Shown here: positions 27,302 to 35,267 of the stretch, piece after piece
How positions within the stretch are numbered: the first letter of the stretch is position 1
Layout of the letters: each line of letters begins with the position of its first letter
Origin: Pseudomonas viridiflava
GTDB taxonomy: Bacteria; Pseudomonadota; Gammaproteobacteria; Pseudomonadales; Pseudomonadaceae
Direction of reading: 5' to 3'
Length of the DNA: 64,000 nucleotides
NCBI RefSeq assembly: GCF_900602065.1
Contig: NZ_UWFN01000209.1
Span: 1 to 64,000, forward strand
Position numbers and translations under genes: made by a program
The notes under the pieces: model-generated
Told to the model about the DNA's origin: nothing
The model's input: only the letters and a program-made list of their open reading frames with translations
The model's database searches: none

Positions 27302-27361
27302 GTCAAAACCCCACGTCACATAACCCGATTTGAAAAACTGCCCATCAGCAATAAAGGCTGA

Positions 27362-28195
27362 TCAGATTTCGAAGCCTTCAGGGAAGTCTTTCTGGGTGAC
27401 CTTAACCAGCTCCATGTTGCGCATGATCGCGTCCTTGATGAAGCCGTTTTCACGGTGTTCGGTGATCCATGCATCGACGAACTCGCGCCAGGAGGTATCT
27501 TCCTCGCGCCGGAAGCCCGCATTGGATGTCGTGGAGTTCACTGGAGTTGGCACGATCAACTGACCGATCGCCGGGTTCTTCGCGCGCAACGCAAGCGCGA
27601 GCACCATCACCAGGCACTGGGCGTCTACCCGACCGGATTGCAGGGCTGCCGTCGCATCACTGGCGGTTTTCAAACGGGAGACCGTAGCGTTCGGCGCCAG
27701 TCGAGTAACGGCGCTATCGTGTGAAGAGCCCGCGTCGACACCTATGCGCATCTCAGCGGTATTGAAGTCTTCCCACGTCTTCGCGGTGACTGACTTTTTG
27801 GCAATGAACGTGAATGAGTTTTTGAACACTGGTCCGGAAAAGTCGATGACTTTCTGGCGCTCTGGCGTGGGGTTCAGCCCAAAGAACACATCAATCTTGC
27901 TGGCCTGCAGGTCCAGTACCGAGTTGCCCCAGGTGGTTTCAAGAATCGAGAGTTTCACGCCCAGATCATCTGCAAGCTTCTGACAGATGTCGATGTAGAA
28001 GCCGCGCCAAGGGCCGCCGGTCAGGCTTTTCTGATAGTAAGGCGCGCCATCGGCGATGGCACCGATACGCAGGACACCCGAGGATTTCACACGCTCAAGC
28101 GAGCTGGCTGCTTTGGCACTCAGTGAAACAAGCCCCGTCGAAGCACTGATCACGGTGGCCCCGAAAAGCTTGGTAAATCTTCTGCGCGTAATCAT
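27362..28195 (-). CDS. Amino acid ABC transporter substrate-binding protein
   Basis: A 277-residue periplasmic binding protein of the SBP_bac_3 family. The signal peptide begins MITRRRFTKLFGAT, with RRRF resembling a twin-arginine motif, and ends near AKAAS. The core includes GVLRIGAIADGAPYY, GFYIDICQKLADDLGVKLSILET, SKIDVFFGLNPTPERQKVIDFSGP and MRIGVDAGSSHDSAVTRLAP. It is the first gene of the five-gene operon and is divergent from a LysR regulator. The DFSGP and GSSHD segments indicate an amino acid or carboxylate ligand, but the ligand is not identifiable. Confidence 0.9.
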   Translation of the reverse strand: MITRRRFTKLFGATVISASTGLVSLSAKAASSLERVKSSGVLRIGAIADGAPYYQKSLTGGPWRGFYIDICQKLADDLGVKLSILETTWGNSVLDLQASKIDVFFGLNPTPERQKVIDFSGPVFKNSFTFIAKKSVTAKTWEDFNTAEMRIGVDAGSSHDSAVTRLAPNATVSRLKTASDATAALQSGRVDAQCLVMVLALALRAKNPAIGQLIVPTPVNSTTSNAGFRREEDTSWREFVDAWITEHRENGFIKDAIMRNMELVKVTQKDFPEGFEI

Positions 28196-28562
28196 GCAAA
28201 ACGTTCCCTTTTCTTAGCCATTTGTGATGTTTTGAGCTCATCATCTCGCGAAAATCTGGTTGGCAGTCGAAAAAAGACAGGTAAGGCAAATGTCGATTGG
28301 ACAACGCGTCCGGCTGAATCCAGGCGCTGTTCGACTTATTGTTGGCAGATGACTTCTGCTCAGTGCAACGTGATAAACCTGTACGCAAGATTGCCGTCAC
28401 CGGACAACGTAAAACGCTGCATGCTCTGCGTACGACGAAGCGTCCAACCCAGATGCAGATTCGTACGACATATTGATGACACAAAGCTTTTTACAACTGA
28501 AGCCTTGAAAAATGGGGTCGTCATGACTAAAAATCATGACGCCCTCACTCAGGATCAATGCC
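28196..28562. promoter_or_regulatory. Divergent promoter region between the amino acid operon and its LysR regulator
   Basis: This 367-base gap separates two divergently transcribed units, the classical arrangement for a LysR-type regulator and its target operon. Two plus-strand ATGs, at 28536 and 28563, can start the regulator; the second fits better. No clear operator could be picked out by eye. Confidence 0.45.
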
Positions 28563-29459
28563 ATGCGCCGATTTCTACCTTCGCTCTCCGCGCTTCAGGC
28601 ATTCGAAGCCTCGGCACGGCATTTGAATTTCACTCGAGCGGCGGAAGATCTGTCCGTGACGCAAAGCGGGGTCAGCCGCCAGATCACCAATCTCGAACAG
28701 TTCCTGGGCATACGCCTGTTCGAGCGCTCGGGTTCTCGTCTGATCCTCACCGATGCAGGCAGCAAGTATGTTCAGGACGTGGTGCCGATGCTTAACCGGC
28801 TCGAAGAAGTCTCCATCGATCTGGTCCGCGGGCGCAAAGCGGATGCTTCGCTGATGATTGGTGCCAACCCTACATTCGTCTCGCGCTGGCTAGCACCGCG
28901 GCTGGAAAACTTCGTTCGGCAGGCGCCTGAGATCCCCGTCGAGGTCAACCCGATCGAAGCTGATGTTGACTTCAAAACCTGCCGCTTCGATATCGCCATC
29001 ATGCGCGGTGCGGGTGCGTGGAACGACGCCAGAGCGCTGGAGTTGTTTGCCGAGGAGCTGGTGGTAGTCGCGTCACCCAGGCTGATCAGCGTGGGTGAAA
29101 AGCGTGATCAGCTGGACTTCTCCAAAGTACCCACCCTGCAGAACGCGAGCCGGCCGAGCCTTTGGCTGCAATGGCTGCGCGCATCGGGATGCGTCGGCAC
29201 GGGGCTTATTCAGGGTGTACGGTTTTCTCAGAGCGAAATGCTCATCAGCGCAGCGGTCAGTGGCCTGGGCCTTGCGGTCGTGCCCATCCACTATGTTGAG
29301 CGGGAATTGCAAAGCGGCGAACTTCACATGCCGTTTGGCAAACCGGTGCGTTCGGGGGAGTCGTATTGGGTGGTCAGCCCCGAGCGCAAATCCCGGAAAC
29401 AGCATGCACTGCTTTTCCGCGACTGGCTGATGCAGCAGGCGCGGCAGGCTCGCAGCTGA
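28563..29459 (+). CDS. LysR-family transcriptional regulator, GcvA-like
   Basis: A 298-residue regulator. The N-terminal winged helix-turn-helix is MRRFLPSLSALQAFEASARH, then FTRAAEDLSVTQSGVSRQI and LFERSGSRLILTDAG. A PBP2-type effector domain follows (GANPTFVSRWLAPRLENFVRQAPEIPVEV). The start at 28563 has AGGA 8 bases upstream and matches GcvA-like relatives; 28536 would add nine residues. It is divergent from the amino acid ABC/racemase/oxidase operon, so it probably responds to that operon's substrate. It ends 9 bases before the convergent PotF-like gene. Confidence 0.9.
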   Translation: MRRFLPSLSALQAFEASARHLNFTRAAEDLSVTQSGVSRQITNLEQFLGIRLFERSGSRLILTDAGSKYVQDVVPMLNRLEEVSIDLVRGRKADASLMIGANPTFVSRWLAPRLENFVRQAPEIPVEVNPIEADVDFKTCRFDIAIMRGAGAWNDARALELFAEELVVVASPRLISVGEKRDQLDFSKVPTLQNASRPSLWLQWLRASGCVGTGLIQGVRFSQSEMLISAAVSGLGLAVVPIHYVERELQSGELHMPFGKPVRSGESYWVVSPERKSRKQHALLFRDWLMQQARQARS

Positions 29460-29468
29460 TCCAGCGTG

Positions 29469-30548
29469 TCACTGTTCTGCCTTGACCTGCGCCCACACCT
29501 GAGACCTGAGCTTTTCAATATCGGCAGGTATGGCCTGAAGTGCGAACAAGGTACTGAGCGTTTCGGCGTCGGGGTAGATTGCGGTGTCGTTGTGAACGGA
29601 AGCCTCTACCAGTGCCTCGGCCTTCTCATTGCCATTCGCGTAATGCAGGTAATTGGAAATGCCGCTGATCACCTTGGGGTTAAGCACGTAGTTCATGAAG
29701 GCATAGGCCGCTTTTTGATTGGGCGCATCTGCCGGGATGGCCATCATGTCAAACCACATGGGTGAACCTTCCCGCGGTAGCGCGTATTTGATTTCAACGC
29801 CCTTGCCTGCTTGCTGCGCCTGATGTTGCGCGAGCATGACGTCCCCGGAATACCCTACCGCCACGCAGATCTTGCCGCTGGCCAGATCCGTTATGTACTC
29901 GGTGGAGTTGAAATAGCGAACATAGGGCCGAACCGCGCGCAAAGCCGCTGTGGCCTTGGGGTAATCCGCAGCGTTTGCGCTGTCGGGAGGAAGGTTCAGA
30001 TAGTTGAGCGCAATCGGCAGAACGCTCGCGGCACTGTCGACCATTGCCACACCGCATTGAGAAAGCTTTTTCAGGTTCTCGGGTTTGAAGATCAAGTCCC
30101 AGGAATTCAGGGGCGTGTCCTTGCCCAATACCGCTTCGACCTTGGCCGCGTTGTAACCGATACCGGTAGTCCCCCATAGATAAGGGAACGCGTATGCGTT
30201 GCCAGGATCAACGTTTGCCAACGCCTGAAGCAAAACCGGATTGAGGTTCTTCCAGTTGGGTAACTGGCTTTTGTCCAGTTTCTGTAAATTGCCGCGCTCA
30301 ATCTGGCGAGCCAGGAAATGACTCGACGGCACCACGATGTCGTAACCGGAGTGTCCCGCTTTCAGCGTGTCATCCAGAGTCTCGTTCCGCTCATAGGTGT
30401 CGTAAGTGGCGGCAATGCCCGTTTCTTTCTGGAAGTTAGTCAGCGTGTCCGGTGCGAAATAATCCGTCCAGTTGAAAATCTTCACAGTTGGCGCGGCCTG
30501 ACTCATCGACGCAACCAACATCAACGGAACGAACGCTTTGGCGAACAT
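29469..30548 (-). CDS. Polyamine-type ABC substrate-binding protein (PotF/SpuD-like)
   Basis: A 359-residue periplasmic binding protein with signal peptide MFAKAFVPLMLVASMSQAA. The opening VKIFNWTDYFAPDTL is the signature of PotF/SpuD/SpuE polyamine-binding proteins. Other family segments are YDIVVPSSHFLARQIERGNL, YAFPYLWGTTGIGYN and VGYSGDVMLAQHQAQ. Putrescine or spermidine is the usual ligand. No permease or ATPase gene adjoins it, so it may use a transporter encoded elsewhere. It is convergent with the LysR gene and has no co-directional partner. Confidence 0.9.
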   Translation of the reverse strand: MFAKAFVPLMLVASMSQAAPTVKIFNWTDYFAPDTLTNFQKETGIAATYDTYERNETLDDTLKAGHSGYDIVVPSSHFLARQIERGNLQKLDKSQLPNWKNLNPVLLQALANVDPGNAYAFPYLWGTTGIGYNAAKVEAVLGKDTPLNSWDLIFKPENLKKLSQCGVAMVDSAASVLPIALNYLNLPPDSANAADYPKATAALRAVRPYVRYFNSTEYITDLASGKICVAVGYSGDVMLAQHQAQQAGKGVEIKYALPREGSPMWFDMMAIPADAPNQKAAYAFMNYVLNPKVISGISNYLHYANGNEKAEALVEASVHNDTAIYPDAETLSTLFALQAIPADIEKLRSQVWAQVKAEQ

Positions 30549-30752
30549 CTTGTAGTCCTTGTTAAATTTAAGAATCGCGCTGCGTGTGACTGCCCTGATG
30601 CTAACCGATTGACCTCGGGCGGAAGGACAATATTTTAACTATCGCGAGGTGTTAAATAGTCAATACAGGCCTGATGTTGGCGCTCTCCCGCGTCTATTGG
30701 AGTTACAGTGATGGTTTTTACAGGCTGACCAGCGCAAAGGCAGACGAAGCAG

Positions 30753-30971
30753 ATGGCCGAATGGGAACGCAACGGGTTGACGAAAAGGATGCAGGGCTGG
30801 GCAATACTGATTTGCATGTTGCTCATCGGACTATTTATCGATGGACCATGGCCCGACAGCGACTCATCGAACCGCAAGCGGGTTTTCAGTCCGGGTTTCA
30901 TATCGCTGTGCGTGGTCGTGGCAACGCTTGAACTGGTGATCTTGAACGGGATGTATGGCGAGGGTCGCTAA
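30753..30971 (+). CDS. Possible small membrane protein, function unknown
   Basis: A 72-residue frame with two hydrophobic stretches, WAILICMLLIGLFID and FISLCVVVATLELVILNGMY, separated by a charged loop. This looks like a two-helix membrane protein. Only a weak ribosome site (AGACGAAG) precedes the ATG. It stands alone in the 577-base gap between the PotF-like and PrpF genes. I do not recognise a family. The membrane pattern supports a real gene, but it could be a chance frame. Confidence 0.4.
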   Translation: MAEWERNGLTKRMQGWAILICMLLIGLFIDGPWPDSDSSNRKRVFSPGFISLCVVVATLELVILNGMYGEGR

Positions 30972-30999
30972 CGGATTAAGGCTTACCAGAAAGAAGTGA

Positions 31000-31110
31000 A
31001 AACATTCGCGGTTTCCGTTCACGTTTTTTTCACGGACCGCCCCGTATGGTTATCCCAGCTCCTTCATGACTTTAAGCCCGTTGATCCCCATCGCGGGCTT
31101 TTCTTTTGCC
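31000..31110 (+). ncRNA. Duplicated intergenic module, copy A, ending in a terminator
   Basis: From AACATTC at ~31001 through TTCACGTTTTTTTCAC (31017-31032) to an intrinsic terminator (AAGCCCG ... CGGGCTTTTC, 31073-31102). The same order of conserved blocks occurs at 48631-48735. The arrangement suggests a small transcript or a mobile/duplicated regulatory element, not a coding gene. Transcription direction is inferred from the T tract. Confidence 0.4.
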
Positions 31111-31125
31111 TGAAATTCAGCCCTT

Positions 31126-32367
31126 TCAGCCCGGAATAACACTCTCCAGTGCCTCAATCAGCTGGGCAGAAGCTCTGTACAAGGGTGCGTGCCCGCGCAT
31201 CAGTATTTGCGCACTGCGACGGTAGGCAGCAGCCTTGACTTCGATATGGCTGCCTTCAGTTCTCACACTGACGGTGGTATCCAGTTTGCCCGCCGGATTC
31301 TCGATGCTCACCTCGATATCTGAAAACGAGGCAACAGGCTCAGCAATACCCATTGCGATCTTGTGAGCAACAGTCCCCGGCAACAGACACGCAGCGGCAA
31401 GACAGCAGCCACCTGAAACAGCCATCGACGCATGCCCCGTTTGTGGCGTGAAATAACGCACGGCAATATTGCCTCCCTGACGCGGAGCACCGACGATACA
31501 GACCTTGGGTATGGTCTCGCTTCGCTCCAGATCTGCAAGGCTCATAAGCTCGCCATCACGGCGGCGCAGGCGCATCTTGAGCCCTGCCTCAATCCAGACT
31601 TGACGTAGCTGCGCCATGAACGTCTGGTCAGATTCAAGCGCCGAGACCGCTTCGTGTCCGGTCTTGCCGAAGCTCGCTGCATCAGCGATCACCATCGGCA
31701 CCGCGACATCAACACAGGAAACGTCGTGCCCGGCGAACGTGTCGAGAACATTTCCCGTCGGCAAGAACGCGCCAGTCTTGTTACCTACGGGCGACTGCAG
31801 AAACAGATCAACACTGGGGAACGCGCCCTGAACGCCCGGAATCTCAGCATTGATGAAACGCCCCTGCTCATCGCGATACATACGTGCAAGCGTCACGACG
31901 CCCGTGTTGGTGTTTTTGATTTGTACCTCAAAGGTGCCACTGGCAGGTGCCGCTATCAGCCCCGCATCAAGGGCCCAGAGCGACAACGCAGAAGACATGT
32001 TGCCGCAGTTCACACTCCAGTCGATAGCGCCATGATCGCTGGCCAGTTGAGCAAGCGTGCTGACGATCTGTGGCCCTGCCGACGTTTCTTCGATCCGGGC
32101 CAGGAACACTTTATTGCTGGTGGCAGGGCCTCTGCCAAGGCCGGTGATCTGGCGATTCCCTGGCTGATCGCCTGACAGTGGAACGCCCATCAGATGACGC
32201 AGCAGCTCTGCACGCAGCCCTTCATCGCGGGGCAACAAAGGCTCCCAAATCACTACGCCAGTCGAGGTGCCACCGCGCATATAGTGCACGGGCAGCTCCA
32301 CCACGCCACATTGAAGGCGACTGCGAAGCATGAACTGACTGGAAGATGAGGATTGGGATTCGTGCAT
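31126..32367 (-). CDS. PrpF-family isomerase
   Basis: A 413-residue PrpF-type protein with a diaminopimelate-epimerase-like double fold. Family features are the N-terminal VHYMRGGTSTGVVIWE, the GLGRGPATSNKVFL and VNCGNMSSAL segments, and GHASMAVSGGCCLAAA near the C-terminus. Relatives isomerise unsaturated tricarboxylates (2-methylaconitate, aconitate) or oxalomesaconate. The ATG at 32367 is chosen because GGAG lies 6 bases upstream; an upstream ATG at 32379 lacks a ribosome site. It is the most distal gene of the quaternary-amine island and is separated from the regulator gene by a REPIN. With the MmgE/PrpD gene at 33838 it suggests a tricarboxylate-like intermediate, but this is inference. 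Confidence 0.82.
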   Translation of the reverse strand: MHESQSSSSSQFMLRSRLQCGVVELPVHYMRGGTSTGVVIWEPLLPRDEGLRAELLRHLMGVPLSGDQPGNRQITGLGRGPATSNKVFLARIEETSAGPQIVSTLAQLASDHGAIDWSVNCGNMSSALSLWALDAGLIAAPASGTFEVQIKNTNTGVVTLARMYRDEQGRFINAEIPGVQGAFPSVDLFLQSPVGNKTGAFLPTGNVLDTFAGHDVSCVDVAVPMVIADAASFGKTGHEAVSALESDQTFMAQLRQVWIEAGLKMRLRRRDGELMSLADLERSETIPKVCIVGAPRQGGNIAVRYFTPQTGHASMAVSGGCCLAAACLLPGTVAHKIAMGIAEPVASFSDIEVSIENPAGKLDTTVSVRTEGSHIEVKAAAYRRSAQILMRGHAPLYRASAQLIEALESVIPG

Positions 32368-32623
32368 GGAGTACTCCATAGCTGTCGGTGCGTAGGCTGG
32401 ATTAATTGGCCATCCCAGATGCTTACCGGGGATAGCGCATCCTACAGACTTGTACCCCTGAAAATCGATGTTCCCCCGACGACCCGAACTGCTTTTCAGA
32501 TTGAGTTGAGTTGTCCTGACCGCCGGGGGAGCACGCACACATTAATCAGAAACCCCGCCTCTGCCTTTAAGACAAATCTGAATAATGCTCCGCGCTGAAG
32601 GTCTCGCGGCAAACATTTGACGG

Positions 32624-32695
32624 GTAGGAGCTGCCGAAGGCTGCGATGGCGGTGTGTCAGGTTAAATGCTTCGCAGCCTTCGGCAGCTCCTACAG
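32624..32695. repeat. REPIN of the second REP family
   Basis: GTAGGAGCTGCCGAAGGCTG at 32624-32643 and its near-perfect reverse complement at 32668-32693 (GCTTCGCAGCCTTCGGCAGC..), with a ~20-base spacer including GTGTGTCAGG. The same unit occurs singly at 17399. It lies in the 400-base gap between prpF and the AraC-type regulator. Nothing else was recognised in 32368-32768. Confidence 0.75.
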
Positions 32696-32768
32696 GAAAG
32701 TATTCCCAATCAGGTGGCTGTCAGGAACATAACCATCGGACATTCCGTTTTATTCAAGTTGGGCGATG

Positions 32769-33815
32769 CTAACAGCTCGCTTGCTTGCGCAGCTCATACG
32801 TCGCCCGGTAACTGCCGGGGGCGGCGTCAAAGAAGTCTCGAAAGCGTTTGTGAAAATGCGGCATGCTCACAAAACCGGTGGCCATGGCGATATCGGTGAT
32901 GGATCGATTGGTCTGCAGAACAAGCTGTCGGGCGCGGGTCAATCGCAGTTCCAGGTAATAGCGACCGGGAGCGGCGCCGACAAAGCGAAAGAAACGGCGT
33001 TCAAGCTGGCGCTTCGAAATTCCGGCGCAGGCAGCCAGGTCATCAAGGCTCAACGGCTCTTCTATGTTCTTGTGCATCAACTCCAGCGCCAGCTTCAGGG
33101 CTTGCGGCAGCGTCGGATCCGAGTCCACCGACACAGTGGACACACCGCTGACATGCTCATGCTGGTCACACCCGAGAATTTCCTCCACTGCACGGGTCAA
33201 CGCACTGCCTTGGGTGCCCCGGATATATTCCAGCATCATCCGCAACGCGCTGCTGGCACCAGCGCATGTCATCCGGTCAGGTTCAACCACATAACTCTTG
33301 TCACTGATACCCAGACACGGAAACTTGTCAGTCATCATTGCGCGGCCATCAGGATGGAATGCGCAGAAATATCCATCCATTAACCGGGCATCCGCTAGAA
33401 AGTAGGCGCCATTCCACAACCCGCCCATGCTCGTGCCACAGGCTGCGGCGGCAATCAGCTTGCGTCGCAGACACGGGTTGCTTTTCAACTCGACCCGCAA
33501 GCCGCCCACTACAACAAGCACATCATGACGCGCACGCAGTTCCGAAAGCTCCAGGTCAAAGGGAACGGCGACCCCCAGATCACTCAAGACGGCATCGCCT
33601 TTGAGGCTGATTTTCTGGATGTCGAAAATCGGTGAATCGTTCATCAGGTTCGCAGTCACCAGCGCGTCCATGGCGCCGCTAAACGACATCAGGGAAAAAT
33701 TATCCAGCAGGATAAACGCAACGCGCACTGCCGACTGCGGCTTTGACAGGGTTTTGGCAGAGGACGAATAACGCAGGTTCTGATCCCTGAGCACGCTTTC
33801 AAAAACGTAAGTCAT
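32769..33815 (-). CDS. GATase1-like AraC-family regulator (GlxA/GbdR/CdhR type)
   Basis: A 348-residue regulator. The N-terminal DJ-1/PfpI (GATase1-like) domain is VAFILLDNFSLMSFSGAMDAL..DVLVVVGG and CGTSMGGLWNGAYFLA. A C-terminal AraC helix-turn-helix pair follows (LDDLAACAGISKRQLERRFFRF..SITDIAMATGFVSMPHFHKRFR). This architecture is shared by GbdR and CdhR, which control glycine betaine and carnitine catabolism in P. aeruginosa. It follows the PrpD gene by 22 bases in the ProVWX operon, so it probably senses that operon's substrate or an intermediate. ATG 33815 is preferred over an upstream extension of 47 codons. Confidence 0.88.
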   Translation of the reverse strand: MTYVFESVLRDQNLRYSSSAKTLSKPQSAVRVAFILLDNFSLMSFSGAMDALVTANLMNDSPIFDIQKISLKGDAVLSDLGVAVPFDLELSELRARHDVLVVVGGLRVELKSNPCLRRKLIAAAACGTSMGGLWNGAYFLADARLMDGYFCAFHPDGRAMMTDKFPCLGISDKSYVVEPDRMTCAGASSALRMMLEYIRGTQGSALTRAVEEILGCDQHEHVSGVSTVSVDSDPTLPQALKLALELMHKNIEEPLSLDDLAACAGISKRQLERRFFRFVGAAPGRYYLELRLTRARQLVLQTNRSITDIAMATGFVSMPHFHKRFRDFFDAAPGSYRATYELRKQASC

Positions 33816-33837
33816 CGGTTCCACCCTCGGCCGCTGT

Positions 33838-35193
33838 TCATTTGTACGCAGCTTCGGCACACGGAGACAGAAGAAGATTAAGCAACCCTTCGCAATCAGG
33901 TTTTTCTGCCAGGCTGGCGACTGCCTGCTCAAGCAAGCGACTACGCGAGACCCCAAGGCTTTGCTCTGAAAACATCCGGTATTTTTCGATGAATTCGGCC
34001 GCGGTCATGGGGTTGGCCGGATCACCTTTGGCCGATGTCGTCGGGCTGGAGATACACCTGCCGTCCTTGAGTTGAACCGTGACGCGAGAGAGTATTTCTT
34101 CCGGGAAACGCACTGACAAATCAGCCGCTTCAGCGATGTTGATAGTCTTGCTGATGGCAAGAATGTCCGGGGCATCAATAGCCGCCCCCGTCACTTCGTC
34201 CGCGCTGACCCGGCCACGCGCTACCAGAGCGGCAACCGGAAATGCCAGTGCGTACTGGGCTTCATCGGCATTTTTGGGGAAGTGCCCCTGCAAACGCACC
34301 GACTCATGAAAGGTCTCAATCTGGATTGTTTCGATGCTTCCTGGAGCGATCTCCGGATGCTCGCTCATCAGTTGCGTCATGGCAGTCAATGCTGGCTGGG
34401 CCCAGCGGCAGACCGGCCAGGGTTTGAAGTATTGCTCGTCGATTTCCCAGGTTTCGCCCAAGCCCTGCCAGTAAGGGAGACCACCCGCCAATTCGACGGT
34501 TTCAGCGGGGGCACCGGTGACGCCTGCCTGAGCCATCAGCAGCGCATTTATACCCGCATGAGCGCCAGCGCCATGGGCATCACGCAGCATCGACGGGTAA
34601 TCCACCACGCGCATCATCGGACAGCGCGGGCCAAAATATTCCGCAATACCGAGGGCGTGCCTAAAGGTTTGCTCGTCCAGCTTAAGCAAACGGGCGCCAG
34701 CGCACACCACTCCAATTCCGGCGAAAGCCCCTGAAGCATGATATTGCGCAGCGGTAGCCATCAACGCCCGCCCGGCTCTTAGCGCCGTCTCGTAGCCGAT
34801 GGTCAATACGCAGAGTATTTCTTCGCCGCTGATATTCTTGCCACCGGCACAAAAGGCGTCGATCAACGCGATGATTGCCGGAACCACGGTCGCACCCGCG
34901 TGACCTTTGGACGTGAAGTGGCCTTCATGAGCATCCAGGCTGTCGACACTGAAACCGCCCGCATAGGCTGCGCCCAAGGGATGCACCGACCTGCCGTCAA
35001 ACCATAAACGGCTTGAGAGTGTTGTCGCCGGGTAATGGGCAACCGCAAACTCCTTCAGGATATGGCTGGTGTTGTTTTCACGTGCTGCGGCCGCGACGCC
35101 GATAATATCGAGCAGACAGGTCTCAATTCGCTTGCGGGTTTCAAGAGGCGTGTCGGCTAGTTCGAATTGCTGAATGAATGAATAAAGGGACAT
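33838..35193 (-). CDS. MmgE/PrpD-family protein
   Basis: A 451-residue MmgE/PrpD protein. Features include TCLLDIIGVAAAAREN, the all-helical domain with DAHEGHFTSKGHAGATVVPA, KPWPVCRWAQPALTAM and the smaller domain with VRFPEEILSRVTVQLKDGR. The family includes 2-methylcitrate dehydratase, itaconate-related enzymes and other hydratases/dehydratases of (tri)carboxylates. GGGAGGGG precedes ATG 35193. It follows the ProX-like gene after an intrinsic terminator (35220-35247) and precedes the regulator gene. Its location in a betaine-type transport operon is unusual. The substrate is unknown; assignment as methylcitrate dehydratase is not supported, because no prpC or prpB is present. Confidence 0.85.
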   Translation of the reverse strand: MSLYSFIQQFELADTPLETRKRIETCLLDIIGVAAAARENNTSHILKEFAVAHYPATTLSSRLWFDGRSVHPLGAAYAGGFSVDSLDAHEGHFTSKGHAGATVVPAIIALIDAFCAGGKNISGEEILCVLTIGYETALRAGRALMATAAQYHASGAFAGIGVVCAGARLLKLDEQTFRHALGIAEYFGPRCPMMRVVDYPSMLRDAHGAGAHAGINALLMAQAGVTGAPAETVELAGGLPYWQGLGETWEIDEQYFKPWPVCRWAQPALTAMTQLMSEHPEIAPGSIETIQIETFHESVRLQGHFPKNADEAQYALAFPVAALVARGRVSADEVTGAAIDAPDILAISKTINIAEAADLSVRFPEEILSRVTVQLKDGRCISSPTTSAKGDPANPMTAAEFIEKYRMFSEQSLGVSRSRLLEQAVASLAEKPDCEGLLNLLLSPCAEAAYK

Positions 35194-35219
35194 ACGCCCC
35201 TCCCTATTAAACGGGGTAT

Positions 35220-35247
35220 AAAAAAGGCCGCCCGAAAACGGACAGCC
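35220..35247 (-). terminator. Intrinsic terminator after the ProX-like gene
   Basis: On the minus strand GGCTGTCCG and CGGGCGGCC form a 9-bp stem (two G-T pairs) around a TTTT loop, followed by TTTTTT. It lies 20 bases after the proX-like stop and 27 bases before the PrpD start, so it may lower expression of prpD and the regulator relative to the transporter. Confidence 0.75.
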
Positions 35248-35267
35248 TGAGGCTTTATCGGTACGGC

